64,000 nt of DNA, from positions 1-64,000 of the forward strand of contig JAERTE010000075.1 in NCBI GenBank assembly GCA_016845145.1. Direction: 5' to 3'. A model generated the notes under the pieces. That model was given only the letters and a program-made list of their open reading frames with translations, searched no databases and was not told the origin of the DNA. This document shows positions 56,173 through 64,000 of the stretch, piece after piece (position 1 is the stretch's first letter; every line of letters begins with the position of its first letter). Made by a program: the position numbers and the translations under genes. The DNA is from Rhodospirillaceae bacterium. GTDB lineage: Bacteria; Pseudomonadota; Alphaproteobacteria; Rhodospirillales; Casp-alpha2.

Positions 56173-56622
56173 ATGTTTGAACTGTCCGGCACCGCTTATC
56201 TTTGGATCAAAGCTCTTCATACGATTGCTATCATTTCGTGGATGGCGGGGCTGCTGTATCTGCCGAGATTGTTTGTCTACCATTGCGAAGCGCAACTGGG
56301 TTCGGATAAATCCGAGACTCTTAAAATCATGGAGCGCAGATTGCTTCGCGCCATCATGAACCCGGCCATGATCGTTTCGTGGTTGGCCGGAGGAGCGCTG
56401 CTCTGGAACATGCGTGAAGGCCTGCTGGAGATCGGCTGGATTCATGTGAAACTGGTTTGTGTCGTGGGAATGACCGCTATGCACATGATGATGGGTAAAT
56501 GGCGACGAGAGTTTGCCGAGGACAGAAATACGCGCAGCCACAAGTACTACCGCGCCGCCAACGAAATCCCAACGGTACTGATGATCGTGATTGTCATCAT
56601 GGTGATTGTGCAGCCGTTTTAA
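56173..56622 (+). CDS. hemJ: Protoporphyrinogen oxidase HemJ
   Basis: A 149-residue membrane protein with four transmembrane helices. W-I-K-A-L-H-T-I-A-I-I-S-W-M-A-G-L-L-Y-L-P-R-L-F-V-Y carries the conserved His and signature; K-L-V-C-V-V-G-M-T-A-M-H has a second His. HemJ oxidises protoporphyrinogen IX using a bound haem, the step before HemH. The ORF extends upstream into hemH; ATG 56173 (or 56143) gives the family length. Its TAA stop overlaps the merR stop (TTAA). Confidence 0.95.
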   Translation: MFELSGTAYLWIKALHTIAIISWMAGLLYLPRLFVYHCEAQLGSDKSETLKIMERRLLRAIMNPAMIVSWLAGGALLWNMREGLLEIGWIHVKLVCVVGMTAMHMMMGKWRREFAEDRNTRSHKYYRAANEIPTVLMIVIVIMVIVQPF

Positions 56623-57053
56623 AAATAACGCTTAAGCGCTTCTCTGCGGATATCTTCATAGACTTTCTGAGCATCAACGATAAACGAAAAGGCAAACTGG
56701 CCTGTTTTTAAGTCTTCATAAATCTGACTCTCATGTTTGAATAAAACATCTTTTCCGTTTGCTACTAGATATCTAAACGGGAATGGCGTGCAGTTTTTAT
56801 AAACATGATCTTTCCGTATCTTAGAGATTGCTTCTTTCAAGCGTTTCACGCTTATGCCTTGGTTTAGAAGATCTTTGACAATTCTTAGTAAAACGACGTC
56901 CTGGAACGTATAACGGCGCTTTTTCCCACGAACTCTGATTCTTGAATTCGTCGGTTTGACAATACCTTCCCGGTCGAGATAACCGATCATATAACGAGAC
57001 AATCCAGTTAAATCCTCGATCTCGCGGACAAAATAATCGCGTTTAACAGGCAT
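56619..57053 (-). CDS. MerR-type transcriptional regulator
   Basis: About 144 residues. The N-terminal winged HTH of MerR type is clear: V-R-E-I-E-D-L-T-G-L-S-R-Y-M-I-G-Y-L-D-R-E-G, then R-Y-T-F-Q-D-V-V-L-L-R-I-V. The C-terminal part lacks metal-binding cysteines in the usual MerR pattern (one Cys near residue 87) and may sense something else. It is AT-rich compared with the neighbouring genes and interrupts the hemJ-rho junction, which suggests acquisition. Convergent with hemJ with a shared TTAA stop. Start at 57053 fits best; targets are unknown. Confidence 0.8.
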   Translation of the reverse strand: MPVKRDYFVREIEDLTGLSRYMIGYLDREGIVKPTNSRIRVRGKKRRYTFQDVVLLRIVKDLLNQGISVKRLKEAISKIRKDHVYKNCTPFPFRYLVANGKDVLFKHESQIYEDLKTGQFAFSFIVDAQKVYEDIRREALKRYF

Positions 57054-57591
57054 TTTACCCAGCAATAATTTTGAGTAATCAATATTACTATCATTTTTTA
57101 GTTATAAAAATCAATTCCTTACTTTGATACTAAAATAAAAAATCAATATATAGCGAAAATTTGCTTAATAACACAATATTTAGAGGTTATATTTCCATTG
57201 TTCCAAATATAGAAATTCCTTGGGCATGAGGTACTAAATATTGAATTTTTGGTTATTACTAAAAATTGAGAAAGTAGATGTTGAAGATCGTCCGCGAACA
57301 TCTGTTTCTAGCTGGTTGAATGGAGTGAAAATAGTCGGAGGGCTGGTAGCCATTCTCTTGATGATTTTGCGCCTTGTCTCTGAATTCGGGTAAATATGAC
57401 GCAACTCAATAATTGACACGGGCAAGGTGTTTAGCTAAGTGTGTCGGCGTTCAATCCTTTTTCGGCGTCGTTCCGAAACCCACCACTGAAATTTCCCTCC
57501 CAAGCCAGCATTCGTTTGGCGATCACTTCGGGTTTCGACGCTCCGATCCATAAGGATCTCCCCACCTGATCTATTTACCGGAATTCCGAGC
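57054..57591. other. AT-rich merR-rho intergenic region, 538 bp
   Basis: The first 180 bp are strongly AT-rich and probably hold the merR promoter on the minus strand. A possible 50-residue ORF lies at 57241-57393. The last 200 bp are less AT-rich and form the rho leader; nothing else is visible. Confidence 0.5.
57241..57393 (+). CDS. Possible small membrane protein (50 residues)
   Basis: Open frame with TTG start, 50 residues, ending in TAA. GAGG lies about nine bases upstream (57227-57230) of the TTG. The first half is polar with K-I-E-K-V-D-V-E-D-R-P-R; the second half has a hydrophobic segment V-G-G-L-V-A-I-L-L-M-I-L. I recognise no family. An in-frame TAA just upstream (57235-57237) limits the start. 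A leader peptide, a small regulator or a chance frame are all possible. Confidence 0.35.
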   Translation: MNFWLLLKIEKVDVEDRPRTSVSSWLNGVKIVGGLVAILLMILRLVSEFG

Positions 57592-58848
57592 ATGAATCTC
57601 AAGGACCTTAAAGCCAAGACACCGCCCGACCTGTTGGCCTTTGCAGAAGAGTTGGGCGTCGAAAACGCCAGCACGCTGCGCAAGCAAGACATGATGTTTG
57701 CCATTCTCAAGCACCTCGCTGATGACGATCAGGCGATCTATGGTGATGGTGTGTTGGAAGTACTGCAGGACGGATTTGGATTTCTACGCAGCCCCGAAGC
57801 CAACTACTTGCCGGGACCCGATGACATTTACGTAAGTCCGAGCCAGATCCGGCGCTTCAGCCTGCGCAGCGGTGATACGGTGGAAGGTCAGATCCGCGCA
57901 CCCAAGGATGGCGAACGTTATTTCGCACTGCTCAAGGTCAATCAGGTCAACTTTTCCGACCCCAATGATGTCAAACACCGTATCAACTTCGATAATCTGA
58001 CGCCGCTGTATCCCGAAGAGCGCCTCGCTATGGAAGTCGAGGATCCGGAATTGAAAGATCCGACGTCCAGGGTGATCGATTTGATTACGCCCATCGGCAA
58101 AGGCCAGCGCGGACTGATCGTGGCGCCGCCGCGCACCGGTAAAACCGTGATGCTGCAAAACATCGCCCACTCGCTGGCGAAGAACCACCCCGAGTGCTAC
58201 CTGATCGTGCTGCTGATCGATGAGCGGCCCGAGGAAGTCACCGATATGGCGCGCTCGGTTAAAGGTGAGGTCATCAGCTCCACCTTCGACGAACCCGCCT
58301 CACGTCACGTACAGGTGACCGAGATGGTGATCGAGAAAGCCAAGCGTCTGGTCGAACATAAACGCGATGTGGTGATTTTGCTCGATTCCATCACGCGTCT
58401 GGCCAGAGCCTACAACACTGTGGTGCCGTCCAGCGGTAAGGTATTGACGGGTGGCGTCGATGCCAACGCATTGCAGCGTCCGAAACGCTTCTTCGGCGCG
58501 GCCAGAAATATCGAGGAGGGCGGCTCACTGACGATCATTGCTACGGCCTTGATCGATACCGGCTCGCGCATGGACGAGGTGATCTTTGAAGAGTTCAAAG
58601 GCACCGGTAACTCCGAGATTATCCTGGACCGCAAACTTGCCGACAAACGCACCTGGCCGACGATCGACATCACCAAGTCGGGCACCCGCAAGGAAGAGTT
58701 GCTGGTTGATCAGGGCACGTTGTCGAAGATGTGGGTCTTGCGCCGCATTCTCATGCCCATGGGTGTTACCGACGCCATGGATTTCCTTTTGGACAAGCTC
58801 AAGCATTCGAAGAACAACAACGATTTCTTCGACAGCATGAACACCTGA
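57592..58848 (+). CDS. rho: Transcription termination factor Rho
   Basis: A 418-residue hexameric RNA helicase. The N-terminal Rho domain ([11 protein letters not shown]), the cold-shock RNA site (D-G-F-G-F-L-R-S), P-loop P-P-R-T-G-K-T-V-M, Walker [14 protein letters not shown] and Q loop are in place. It terminates untranslated transcripts. It is preceded by a long leader, where autoregulation of rho often occurs; the window shows no obvious attenuator. Convergent with qor. Confidence 0.98.
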   Translation: MNLKDLKAKTPPDLLAFAEELGVENASTLRKQDMMFAILKHLADDDQAIYGDGVLEVLQDGFGFLRSPEANYLPGPDDIYVSPSQIRRFSLRSGDTVEGQIRAPKDGERYFALLKVNQVNFSDPNDVKHRINFDNLTPLYPEERLAMEVEDPELKDPTSRVIDLITPIGKGQRGLIVAPPRTGKTVMLQNIAHSLAKNHPECYLIVLLIDERPEEVTDMARSVKGEVISSTFDEPASRHVQVTEMVIEKAKRLVEHKRDVVILLDSITRLARAYNTVVPSSGKVLTGGVDANALQRPKRFFGAARNIEEGGSLTIIATALIDTGSRMDEVIFEEFKGTGNSEIILDRKLADKRTWPTIDITKSGTRKEELLVDQGTLSKMWVLRRILMPMGVTDAMDFLLDKLKHSKNNNDFFDSMNT

Positions 58849-58864
58849 TCAAGGGTGCCCGCAA

Positions 58865-58877
58865 CCCCGCAGCGGGG
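58865..58877. terminator. Short GC hairpin between convergent rho and qor
   Basis: CCCC-GCAGC-GGGG lies in the 31-bp gap between the stops. No T-tract follows on either strand, so only a weak terminator call is possible. Confidence 0.3.
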
Positions 58878-58879
58878 CG

Positions 58880-59854
58880 CTACGGCAGCAGGACGGTCGA
58901 GCCTGTTGTCTTGCGCCCCTCCAAGTCACGATGCGCCTGCTCGGTGTCAGACAGCGCGTAGGTCTGGTTAACGTCGATCTTGACCACACCGGAGCCCACC
59001 ACATCCATCAAAGCGCCGGCCAGGTCTTCCAGTTGCGGCCGCGTGGCGGTGTGGGGCATCAACGACGGGCGGGTGAAAAACAGACAGCCGCGTGACGCCA
59101 GGTCGGCGACCTCGACAGTTGGCACCGGGCCTGACGCGTTGCCGAAGCTGACCATATAACCGAACGGGCGTAGTGAATCGAGCGACTGCGTGTAAGTTGC
59201 CTGCCCAACGCCATCATAGGACACGGCGGCGCCCTTGCCGTCGGTGATATCCTTCACCCGGGCCGCGACGTCTTCGGAGTTGTAAAGGATGGTGTGATCG
59301 CAGCCATGCGCACGGGCGAGCTCGGCTTTTTCCTCTGATCCGACACAGCCGATGACTGTCGCGCCCAAGTGCTTCGCCCATTGCGACAAGATCAAGCCGA
59401 CGCCGCCGGCAGCGGCCATCATCAGTACGGCATCTCCAGGCTGCACGGGATAGGTCTTGCGGATCAGGTAACTGGTGGTCATGCCCTTGAGCATCATCGC
59501 TGCTGCGGTTTGGTCGTCAATGGTGTCTGGGACCTTGACCAGCTTCGCGGCGGGGATCAAGCGCGCTTCGGCATAGGCGCCGAGCACAGGTGCGTAGGCG
59601 ACACGGTCTCCAACAGCGACCTCCGTGACACCATCGCCAATGGTCTCGACGACGCCGGCGGCTTCCGTACCGATGGCCTGCGGTAAATCGCCGATCGGAT
59701 ATAAGCCCGTGCGGTGATAGACATCGATGTAATTGAGCCCGACGGCGGTCTGGCGAATGCGCGCCTCGCCAGGCCCCGGCTCCCCGATATCGACGCTTTC
59801 CCAGGTCAGAACCTCGGGGCCGCCAGCTTGATGGATGCGAATCGCTTTGGTCAT
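58880..59854 (-). CDS. qor: Quinone oxidoreductase (zeta-crystallin-like, MDR family)
   Basis: A 324-residue zinc-free medium-chain reductase that reduces quinones with NADPH. V-G-L-N-Y-I-D-V-Y-H-R-T-G-L-Y near residue 45 and A-A-A-G-G-V-G-L-I-L-S-Q-W-A-K for NADPH binding are conserved. An ATG at 59854 with GGGAGG upstream is preferred over a longer frame to 59911. It faces away from ogt's neighbours: both read leftward, with about 145 bp between. Confidence 0.92.
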   Translation of the reverse strand: MTKAIRIHQAGGPEVLTWESVDIGEPGPGEARIRQTAVGLNYIDVYHRTGLYPIGDLPQAIGTEAAGVVETIGDGVTEVAVGDRVAYAPVLGAYAEARLIPAAKLVKVPDTIDDQTAAAMMLKGMTTSYLIRKTYPVQPGDAVLMMAAAGGVGLILSQWAKHLGATVIGCVGSEEKAELARAHGCDHTILYNSEDVAARVKDITDGKGAAVSYDGVGQATYTQSLDSLRPFGYMVSFGNASGPVPTVEVADLASRGCLFFTRPSLMPHTATRPQLEDLAGALMDVVGSGVVKIDVNQTYALSDTEQAHRDLEGRKTTGSTVLLP

Positions 59855-60001
59855 GGAATCCTCCCAATAAAATTTTGCATGTATTGTGCTGAGCCAAGCG
59901 GGCGGGAGCAACCGGAAACGATGGCACGACGCCTTACGTGTAAGAAATCACGGCGACTCGCAATAGTTGCGATATCGAATCAAGGCTTTTGGGCCGTGAG
60001 A

Positions 60002-60472
60002 TTAAAGCAGGCTTATGCCCTCCAGGCGCAAGAGTTGTGCCTTGGTTTCCGTGCCCGCACCACCGGAATATCCGGTGAGACGGCCATTGGCGCCGACCAC
60101 GCGATGGCAGGGAATGATGATCGGGATCGGGTTTTTGCCGCACGCCGTGCCGACGGCGCGGGCCGCACTTCCTAAGTCCTCAGCCAGGTCGCCGTAGGTG
60201 CGGGTATCGCCATAGGGGATGGCGCACATCGCCTGCCATACCTGCTGTTGAAACGGGCTGCCGACGGGGGCGAGCGGTATATCGAACGTGGTGCGCTTGC
60301 CATCGAAATAGGCGCTCATTTGGTCGTGAACTTTTTCCAACAAGGGTGATGGCGGTTTTTCAGGATCCGGCGCCCGGCCCCATTCGAGAACGGCAAGCGA
60401 TGCATTGATGGAATAGGCCGTCAGCGTGCCGACGGGTGAGGGAAACGACAGCCATGTCACGTTGGCGTTCAT
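60002..60472 (-). CDS. ogt: Methylated-DNA--protein-cysteine methyltransferase
   Basis: A 156-residue suicide repair enzyme that accepts alkyl groups from O6-alkylguanine. I-P-C-H-R-V-V-G-A-N-G carries the acceptor Cys, followed by L-T-G-Y-S-G-G. No AdaA-type N-terminal domain is attached. It sits 28 bp downstream of the DUF255 gene on the same strand. Confidence 0.95.
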   Translation of the reverse strand: MNANVTWLSFPSPVGTLTAYSINASLAVLEWGRAPDPEKPPSPLLEKVHDQMSAYFDGKRTTFDIPLAPVGSPFQQQVWQAMCAIPYGDTRTYGDLAEDLGSAARAVGTACGKNPIPIIIPCHRVVGANGRLTGYSGGAGTETKAQLLRLEGISLL

Positions 60473-60500
60473 GCAGTACCCCCGGATGTGCAGCCTGCTG

Positions 60501-62552
60501 TTACATCTCGAGTAACTGCGCCTTCAGTTCCTCGGGATCGGTAAGGGGCAGTGTACAGGTTGTACCGACACAAATATAGGCTGTCGGTTTTCCGTCAATG
60601 GAAGCCTTGCCGAATGCGGGATGGGATTGGGGTAAGCTTAAGTCGTTGCTGAGTCGCATCACCAAGCGTGTCGGCGGTGCCGCCAGCAGCGCCGTTCGGA
60701 CCAGGCCGCCGGGCATCGCCGCATCTGCGGGCGCGTCTCCGGCAATGACGATCTGCACGGCGCGCTCCAGGGTCTCGAACCCCATCAGCAACGAGAGTTG
60801 GTGAATGCTTCTATCTGTTTCTTCAGGCACCAAAGCGGTGATCAGTGCATCGAGACGTTCGCGATAAAAGAGCTTACCTGATAAATAATACAACTGCGCA
60901 AGAACGTCCGCCATGATGCCGTTGCCGGGCGGCGTCGCGTTATCGTGGATCGGTTTGGTGCGTAGCAAAATGTCAGCTGTATCATCGGCGCTCATGAAAT
61001 AACCACCGTGGTCTGCGTCCCAATGGTGTTGGTCGGCGGTTTGGACCCAAGTGCGAGCCTGGGTAAGATAGTCCTGCTCGCCGGTAACTTCGTGCAAGGC
61101 GAGGGCAGCGCGGGCCATGTTGGCATAATCCTCAAGCACGCCGGGGTGGGCGGCTTTTCCGGCACACCAGCTGTGATACAACCGTTCACCGTCGGACATT
61201 TCTCCAAGGACAAAATCATAAGCAGCGATTGCGGCTTGAAGCCACGACGGCTCACTAAACACCACAGCGGCGCGTGCGAGAGCAGCGATCATCAAGCCGT
61301 TCCAATCGGCAAGCACCTTGTCATCCCGGCCGGGCCAGATGCGGCTGGAGCGGGCGTCGAGCAACACGTCGCGACTTGCGGCCAGAGAGGCCTCCGCGGC
61401 ATCATCTCCGAGAGAAAGGTCGTCGGAACGGTTGAGAATGGTTTTGCCTTCCCAATTGCCGTGTGGCCCGACATCATAGGTGTGCTTGAATAGTGCGCTC
61501 GCCTCACCGAGCAGATCATCTATCTCGGCTTCGGACCAAACGTAAAATTTTCCTTCTTCACCTTCGCTGTCCGCATCGTAAGCGCTGACGAACGCGGGCG
61601 CTGTGTCATCACCGGCACGCATCTCGCGTAGCGCCCAAGCAATGGTTTCGCGAACCCGTGTTTCGTATAACGGCGAGCGGGTCTCCAGCCAAACATCGGA
61701 GAGCAGCTCAATCAGCAGCGCGTTGTCGTAAAGCATCTTCTCGAAATGCGGTGCCAGCCAGACCTCATCGGTCGAATAGCGTGCAAAGCCGCCGCCCAAA
61801 TGATCGTAAATGCCACCCTGGCACATATGGTCGAGGGTCAAGGTCACGGCATCGCGGTAGAGCGGAGAGCCTGTCCGCCGGTAGGCGCGCCAGAGGTACT
61901 GGAATAATGTCGGTTGCGGAAATTTCGGCGCGCCCATGGTGCCGCCGGTGATCGGGTCGATTGCGCGCAACATGGCGGTGGCGGTGCTATCCAATACCTC
62001 GATCGAAAGCTGCCCGCCTCCGGGTGGTTGTGCCATTTTGGCAAGGCCATCACGCAGAGAAGCGACATTGCCGGCGATCTGGGTTTTTTGTTCGCGGTAC
62101 GCATTGGCGACGGAGCGAAGGACATCAGGAAAACCTGGCCGGCCGTAACGCGGCGCCGGGGGGAAATACGTGCCGCCCCAAAAGGGTTCTCCGGCGGGTG
62201 TGAGAAACATGGTCAATGGCCAGCCCCCATGCTCGCCCATCATCTGTAGTGCTGACTGGTAAAGTGCATCGAGATCGGGGCGCTCCTCGCGATCGACCTT
62301 GATATTGATGAACGACTCATTCATGACAGCAGCCGTCTCTGCGCTCTCGAAGCTTTCTTGGGCCATGACGTGGCACCAATGGCAAGCGGCATACCCGACG
62401 GAAAGCAAGATGGGCTTATCGGCGGCTTGCGCGGCGGCAAGAGCGGCATCGGACCAGCCGCGCCAATGCACGGGATTGTCTTTGTGCTGCAGCAGGTAGG
62501 GGCTGGTCTCGTCAGCGAGTTGGTTGCTTGGTGTGTTGGAGGGAGTGGACAT
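60501..62552 (-). CDS. Thioredoxin domain-containing protein (DUF255, YyaL/SPATA20-like)
   Basis: A 683-residue protein. The N-terminal DUF255 thioredoxin-like domain (about 1-165) has N-P-V-H-W and the dithiol Y-A-A-C-H-W-C-H-V-M; G-G-W-P-L-T-M-F-L-T-P follows. The rest is an alpha/alpha-barrel like N-acylglucosamine epimerase/cellobiose epimerases. Function is uncertain; homologues are widespread. ATG 62552 is preferred over a TTG seven codons upstream. Probably co-transcribed with ogt. Confidence 0.9.
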   Translation of the reverse strand: MSTPSNTPSNQLADETSPYLLQHKDNPVHWRGWSDAALAAAQAADKPILLSVGYAACHWCHVMAQESFESAETAAVMNESFINIKVDREERPDLDALYQSALQMMGEHGGWPLTMFLTPAGEPFWGGTYFPPAPRYGRPGFPDVLRSVANAYREQKTQIAGNVASLRDGLAKMAQPPGGGQLSIEVLDSTATAMLRAIDPITGGTMGAPKFPQPTLFQYLWRAYRRTGSPLYRDAVTLTLDHMCQGGIYDHLGGGFARYSTDEVWLAPHFEKMLYDNALLIELLSDVWLETRSPLYETRVRETIAWALREMRAGDDTAPAFVSAYDADSEGEEGKFYVWSEAEIDDLLGEASALFKHTYDVGPHGNWEGKTILNRSDDLSLGDDAAEASLAASRDVLLDARSSRIWPGRDDKVLADWNGLMIAALARAAVVFSEPSWLQAAIAAYDFVLGEMSDGERLYHSWCAGKAAHPGVLEDYANMARAALALHEVTGEQDYLTQARTWVQTADQHHWDADHGGYFMSADDTADILLRTKPIHDNATPPGNGIMADVLAQLYYLSGKLFYRERLDALITALVPEETDRSIHQLSLLMGFETLERAVQIVIAGDAPADAAMPGGLVRTALLAAPPTRLVMRLSNDLSLPQSHPAFGKASIDGKPTAYICVGTTCTLPLTDPEELKAQLLEM

Positions 62553-62591
62553 AAGGAACAGGCTCGGCGGCAATTGACAGGAGTGGGCGGG

Positions 62592-62608
62592 CCGGCGCGT
62601 TGCGCCGG
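62592..62608. promoter_or_regulatory. GC-rich hairpin in the divergent DUF255/DUF6489 region
   Basis: CCGGCGC and GCGCCGG are perfect 7-bp arms around GTT at 62599-62601, about 40 bp upstream of the DUF255 gene start. It would form a stable stem in either transcript; purpose unknown. Confidence 0.35.
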
Positions 62609-62721
62609 GCCGGATGCTGGCTTAGTTTGGAGAAGCTTTGAATGAATACAACCCCAATTTCCGCCGGGTTATGGCGGTGACACCGCAAGGTATCTTTGGG
62701 TGGCATAGCCGGGAGGCCGAC

Positions 62722-62973
62722 ATGAAAGTCACGATCAACATCGATTGTACGCCGGATGAAGCACGGACGTTTTTTGGATTGCCGGACGTCAAGCCCATGC
62801 AAGAGGCAATGATGGCGGAAATCGAAAAGCGTATGCATGCGAATATGGACGCAATGGACCCAGAGACCCTATTTAAGACATGGCTGCCCTTGGGGATGCA
62901 GAACCTGGAACAGCTGCAAAAAGCTTTCTGGGGCCAGATGACGTCGAATTCCACGTCCGATAGCGAGACCTGA
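62722..62973 (+). CDS. DUF6489 family small protein
   Basis: An 83-residue protein, M-K-V-T-I-N-I-D-C-T-P-D-E-A-R-T-F-F-G-L-P-D-V, typical of DUF6489, found mostly in alphaproteobacteria and of unknown function. ATG 62722 with GGGAGG upstream is preferred over the longer frame from 62638. The 2Fe-2S gene starts 22 bp after it. Confidence 0.85.
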   Translation: MKVTINIDCTPDEARTFFGLPDVKPMQEAMMAEIEKRMHANMDAMDPETLFKTWLPLGMQNLEQLQKAFWGQMTSNSTSDSET

Positions 62974-62995
62974 AATTAACAAGGAAAGAGCGTTA

Positions 62996-63340
62996 ATGAC
63001 TGTAAACGATGAGGATCCGCCACTGTTCTACAATCGCCATGTGTTTTTCTGCACCAACGAGCGGCCCGACGGGCATCCACGTGGGTGCTGCAAAGCGAAG
63101 GACGCGGAAAAGCTGCGCAATTACATGAAAGCACGGGCCAAGGAAATGGGGTTGGAACGAGTCCGAATCAATGCATCGGGTTGTCTGGACCGATGTGAGT
63201 TGGGACCGACGATGGTGATCTACCCGGAAGGCGTTTGGTACAAATGCGAATCGATGGCGGATGTGGACCGGATTTTGAAAGATCATGTTGAAGGAAAGGG
63301 TCGGGTAAACGAACTGATGTTGATGCCTGACGACGAGTAA
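62996..63340 (+). CDS. (2Fe-2S) ferredoxin domain-containing protein
   Basis: A 114-residue thioredoxin-fold [2Fe-2S] ferredoxin. Cysteines in F-F-C-T-N-E-R, G-C-C-K and C-L-D-R-C-E-L-G are arranged like the NuoE-like/thioredoxin-type ferredoxins. It may carry electrons for a partner not in the window. AAGGA lies about 10 bp before the ATG. It precedes mnmE by 37 bp. Confidence 0.88.
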   Translation: MTVNDEDPPLFYNRHVFFCTNERPDGHPRGCCKAKDAEKLRNYMKARAKEMGLERVRINASGCLDRCELGPTMVIYPEGVWYKCESMADVDRILKDHVEGKGRVNELMLMPDDE

Positions 63341-63377
63341 GCGCAACATATAGTGACATAACAGTATCGAATCGAAT

Positions 63378-64000
63378 ATGAGAGCCTCAACGATTTTTGC
63401 CCTGGCGAGTGGCCGGGGTCGTGCCGGGATCGCGGTGGTCAGAATATCAGGGCCAGACGCGCGCACGGCGACCGCAGAACTCACGGACCGCGTTTTGCCG
63501 GTGAGGCGCGCTGTGCGCGTTGATCTACGAGACCCCGCGGATCAAGAGCTGTTGGACCAAGGCCTCGCCATCTTCTTTCCGGGCCCTGCAAGCTTTACCG
63601 GCGAAGACGTTGTCGAGCTGCATGTGCACGGCGGCATTGCCGTTGTCGATGGTGTGCTGCGCGCGCTTTCAGGGCGTGAGGGGCTGCGGCTGGCGGATCC
63701 GGGCGAGTTCACACGGCGTGGTTTCGAGAATGGCAAGCTCGATCTGACCGCGGCGGAGGGGGTGGCGGACCTGGTCGCGGCGGAAACAGAGGCGCAACGG
63801 CGCCAAGCGTTGGGCCAGATGGGCGGCGCACTGGCGGCGTTTTGCGACGCGGGCAGGGACAAGCTGGTGGAGACGCTGGCCTATTGGGAGGCGGCTATCG
63901 ATTTTTCTGAGGAAGAGTTGCCGCCGGACCTGGAGCAGCGTGTCGTGACAGCGGTTTCCGAGCTGTCGGCGGCAATCGGCGCCCAGCTGAGTGATGGGTA
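63378..64000 (+). CDS. mnmE: tRNA modification GTPase MnmE (5' part; runs off the window)
   Basis: 207 codons are visible with no stop before the edge. The TrmE N-terminal domain is recognisable: S-T-I-F-A-L-A-S-G-R-G-R-A-G-I-A-V-V-R-I-S-G, F-T-G-E-D-V-V-E-L-H-V-H-G-G and G-E-F-T-R-R-G-F-E-N-G-K-L-D-L-T. The G domain, expected around residue 220, lies beyond the window. MnmE with MnmG modifies the wobble uridine of several tRNAs; in alphaproteobacteria it usually follows rho and precedes mnmG. Confidence 0.94.
   Translation, partial: MRASTIFALASGRGRAGIAVVRISGPDARTATAELTDRVLPVRRAVRVDLRDPADQELLDQGLAIFFPGPASFTGEDVVELHVHGGIAVVDGVLRALSGREGLRLADPGEFTRRGFENGKLDLTAAEGVADLVAAETEAQRRQALGQMGGALAAFCDAGRDKLVETLAYWEAAIDFSEEELPPDLEQRVVTAVSELSAAIGAQLSDG

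Noticed and set aside
57234-57425. 63-residue minus-strand frame in the merR-rho gap
   Set aside because: No hydrophobic or domain pattern and no good start; the plus-strand frame in the same place is more credible.

Overview
The window looks like a GC-rich alphaproteobacterial chromosome, most likely Rhodospirillales-like. The placement rests on gene order: ppsR-maf-coaE-dnaQ-secB-fxsA-Tim44-mltA, the hisB-hisH-hisA-hisF-hisE cluster beside hslVU, and hemE-hemH-hemJ-rho-mnmE, an arrangement that in this class flanks the replication origin. I saw no rRNA, tRNA, CRISPR array, IS element or phage module.

Layout. 1-9 kb, all on the minus strand: an FAD amine-oxidase-like protein, an SMP-30 lactonase coupled to a macro-domain protein, pyrophosphatase, an AmpG-like permease coupled to a family 9 glycosyltransferase, typA/bipA and a PfkB kinase. 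9.3-16.2 kb: EI24 membrane protein, bactofilin and a lipoprotein, then a radical SAM enzyme with nth, DUF2244, dapB, a sulfatase and a TerB-like protein. 16.2-25.5 kb: a large sensor protein with four periplasmic solute-binding domains fused to a PP2C/SpoIIE phosphatase, lying directly downstream of hrcA-grpE-dnaK-dnaJ. 25.6-35.4 kb: rph-rdgB-hemW, then an envelope block (LpoA-like lipoprotein, rsmI, yraN, BON-domain lipoprotein) resembling the enteric yraLMNP locus, followed by SirB1-like, gshB and comM. 35.4-43.6 kb: an RTX-repeat protein, a HIT protein, histidine genes and hslVU. 43.7-53.6 kb: HTH regulator, Smr, an inserted lutABC lactate-oxidation operon, mltA, Tim44-like, fxsA, secB, dnaQ, coaE, maf and ppsR. 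53.6-54.07 kb: a gene-free, AT-rich interval proposed as oriC. 54-64 kb: hemE, hemH, hemJ, an AT-rich islet with a MerR-type regulator and a possible small membrane protein, rho, then quinone oxidoreductase, ogt, a DUF255 thioredoxin-domain protein, DUF6489, a 2Fe-2S protein and the 5' part of mnmE, which runs off the window.

Most content is housekeeping: protein quality control (HrcA/GrpE/DnaK/DnaJ, HslVU, SecB), histidine and lysine/peptidoglycan precursor synthesis, cell-wall turnover (MltA, AmpG-like, LpoA-like), haem synthesis (HemE/H/J, HemW), nucleotide hygiene (RdgB, Maf) and lactate oxidation. The most unusual items are the four-headed sensor phosphatase, the putative origin, a low-GC patch inside rph, tandem Shine-Dalgarno repeats before gshB, a 12-bp minisatellite inside comM, and a 20-bp perfect palindrome carrying the stop codons of two convergent genes.
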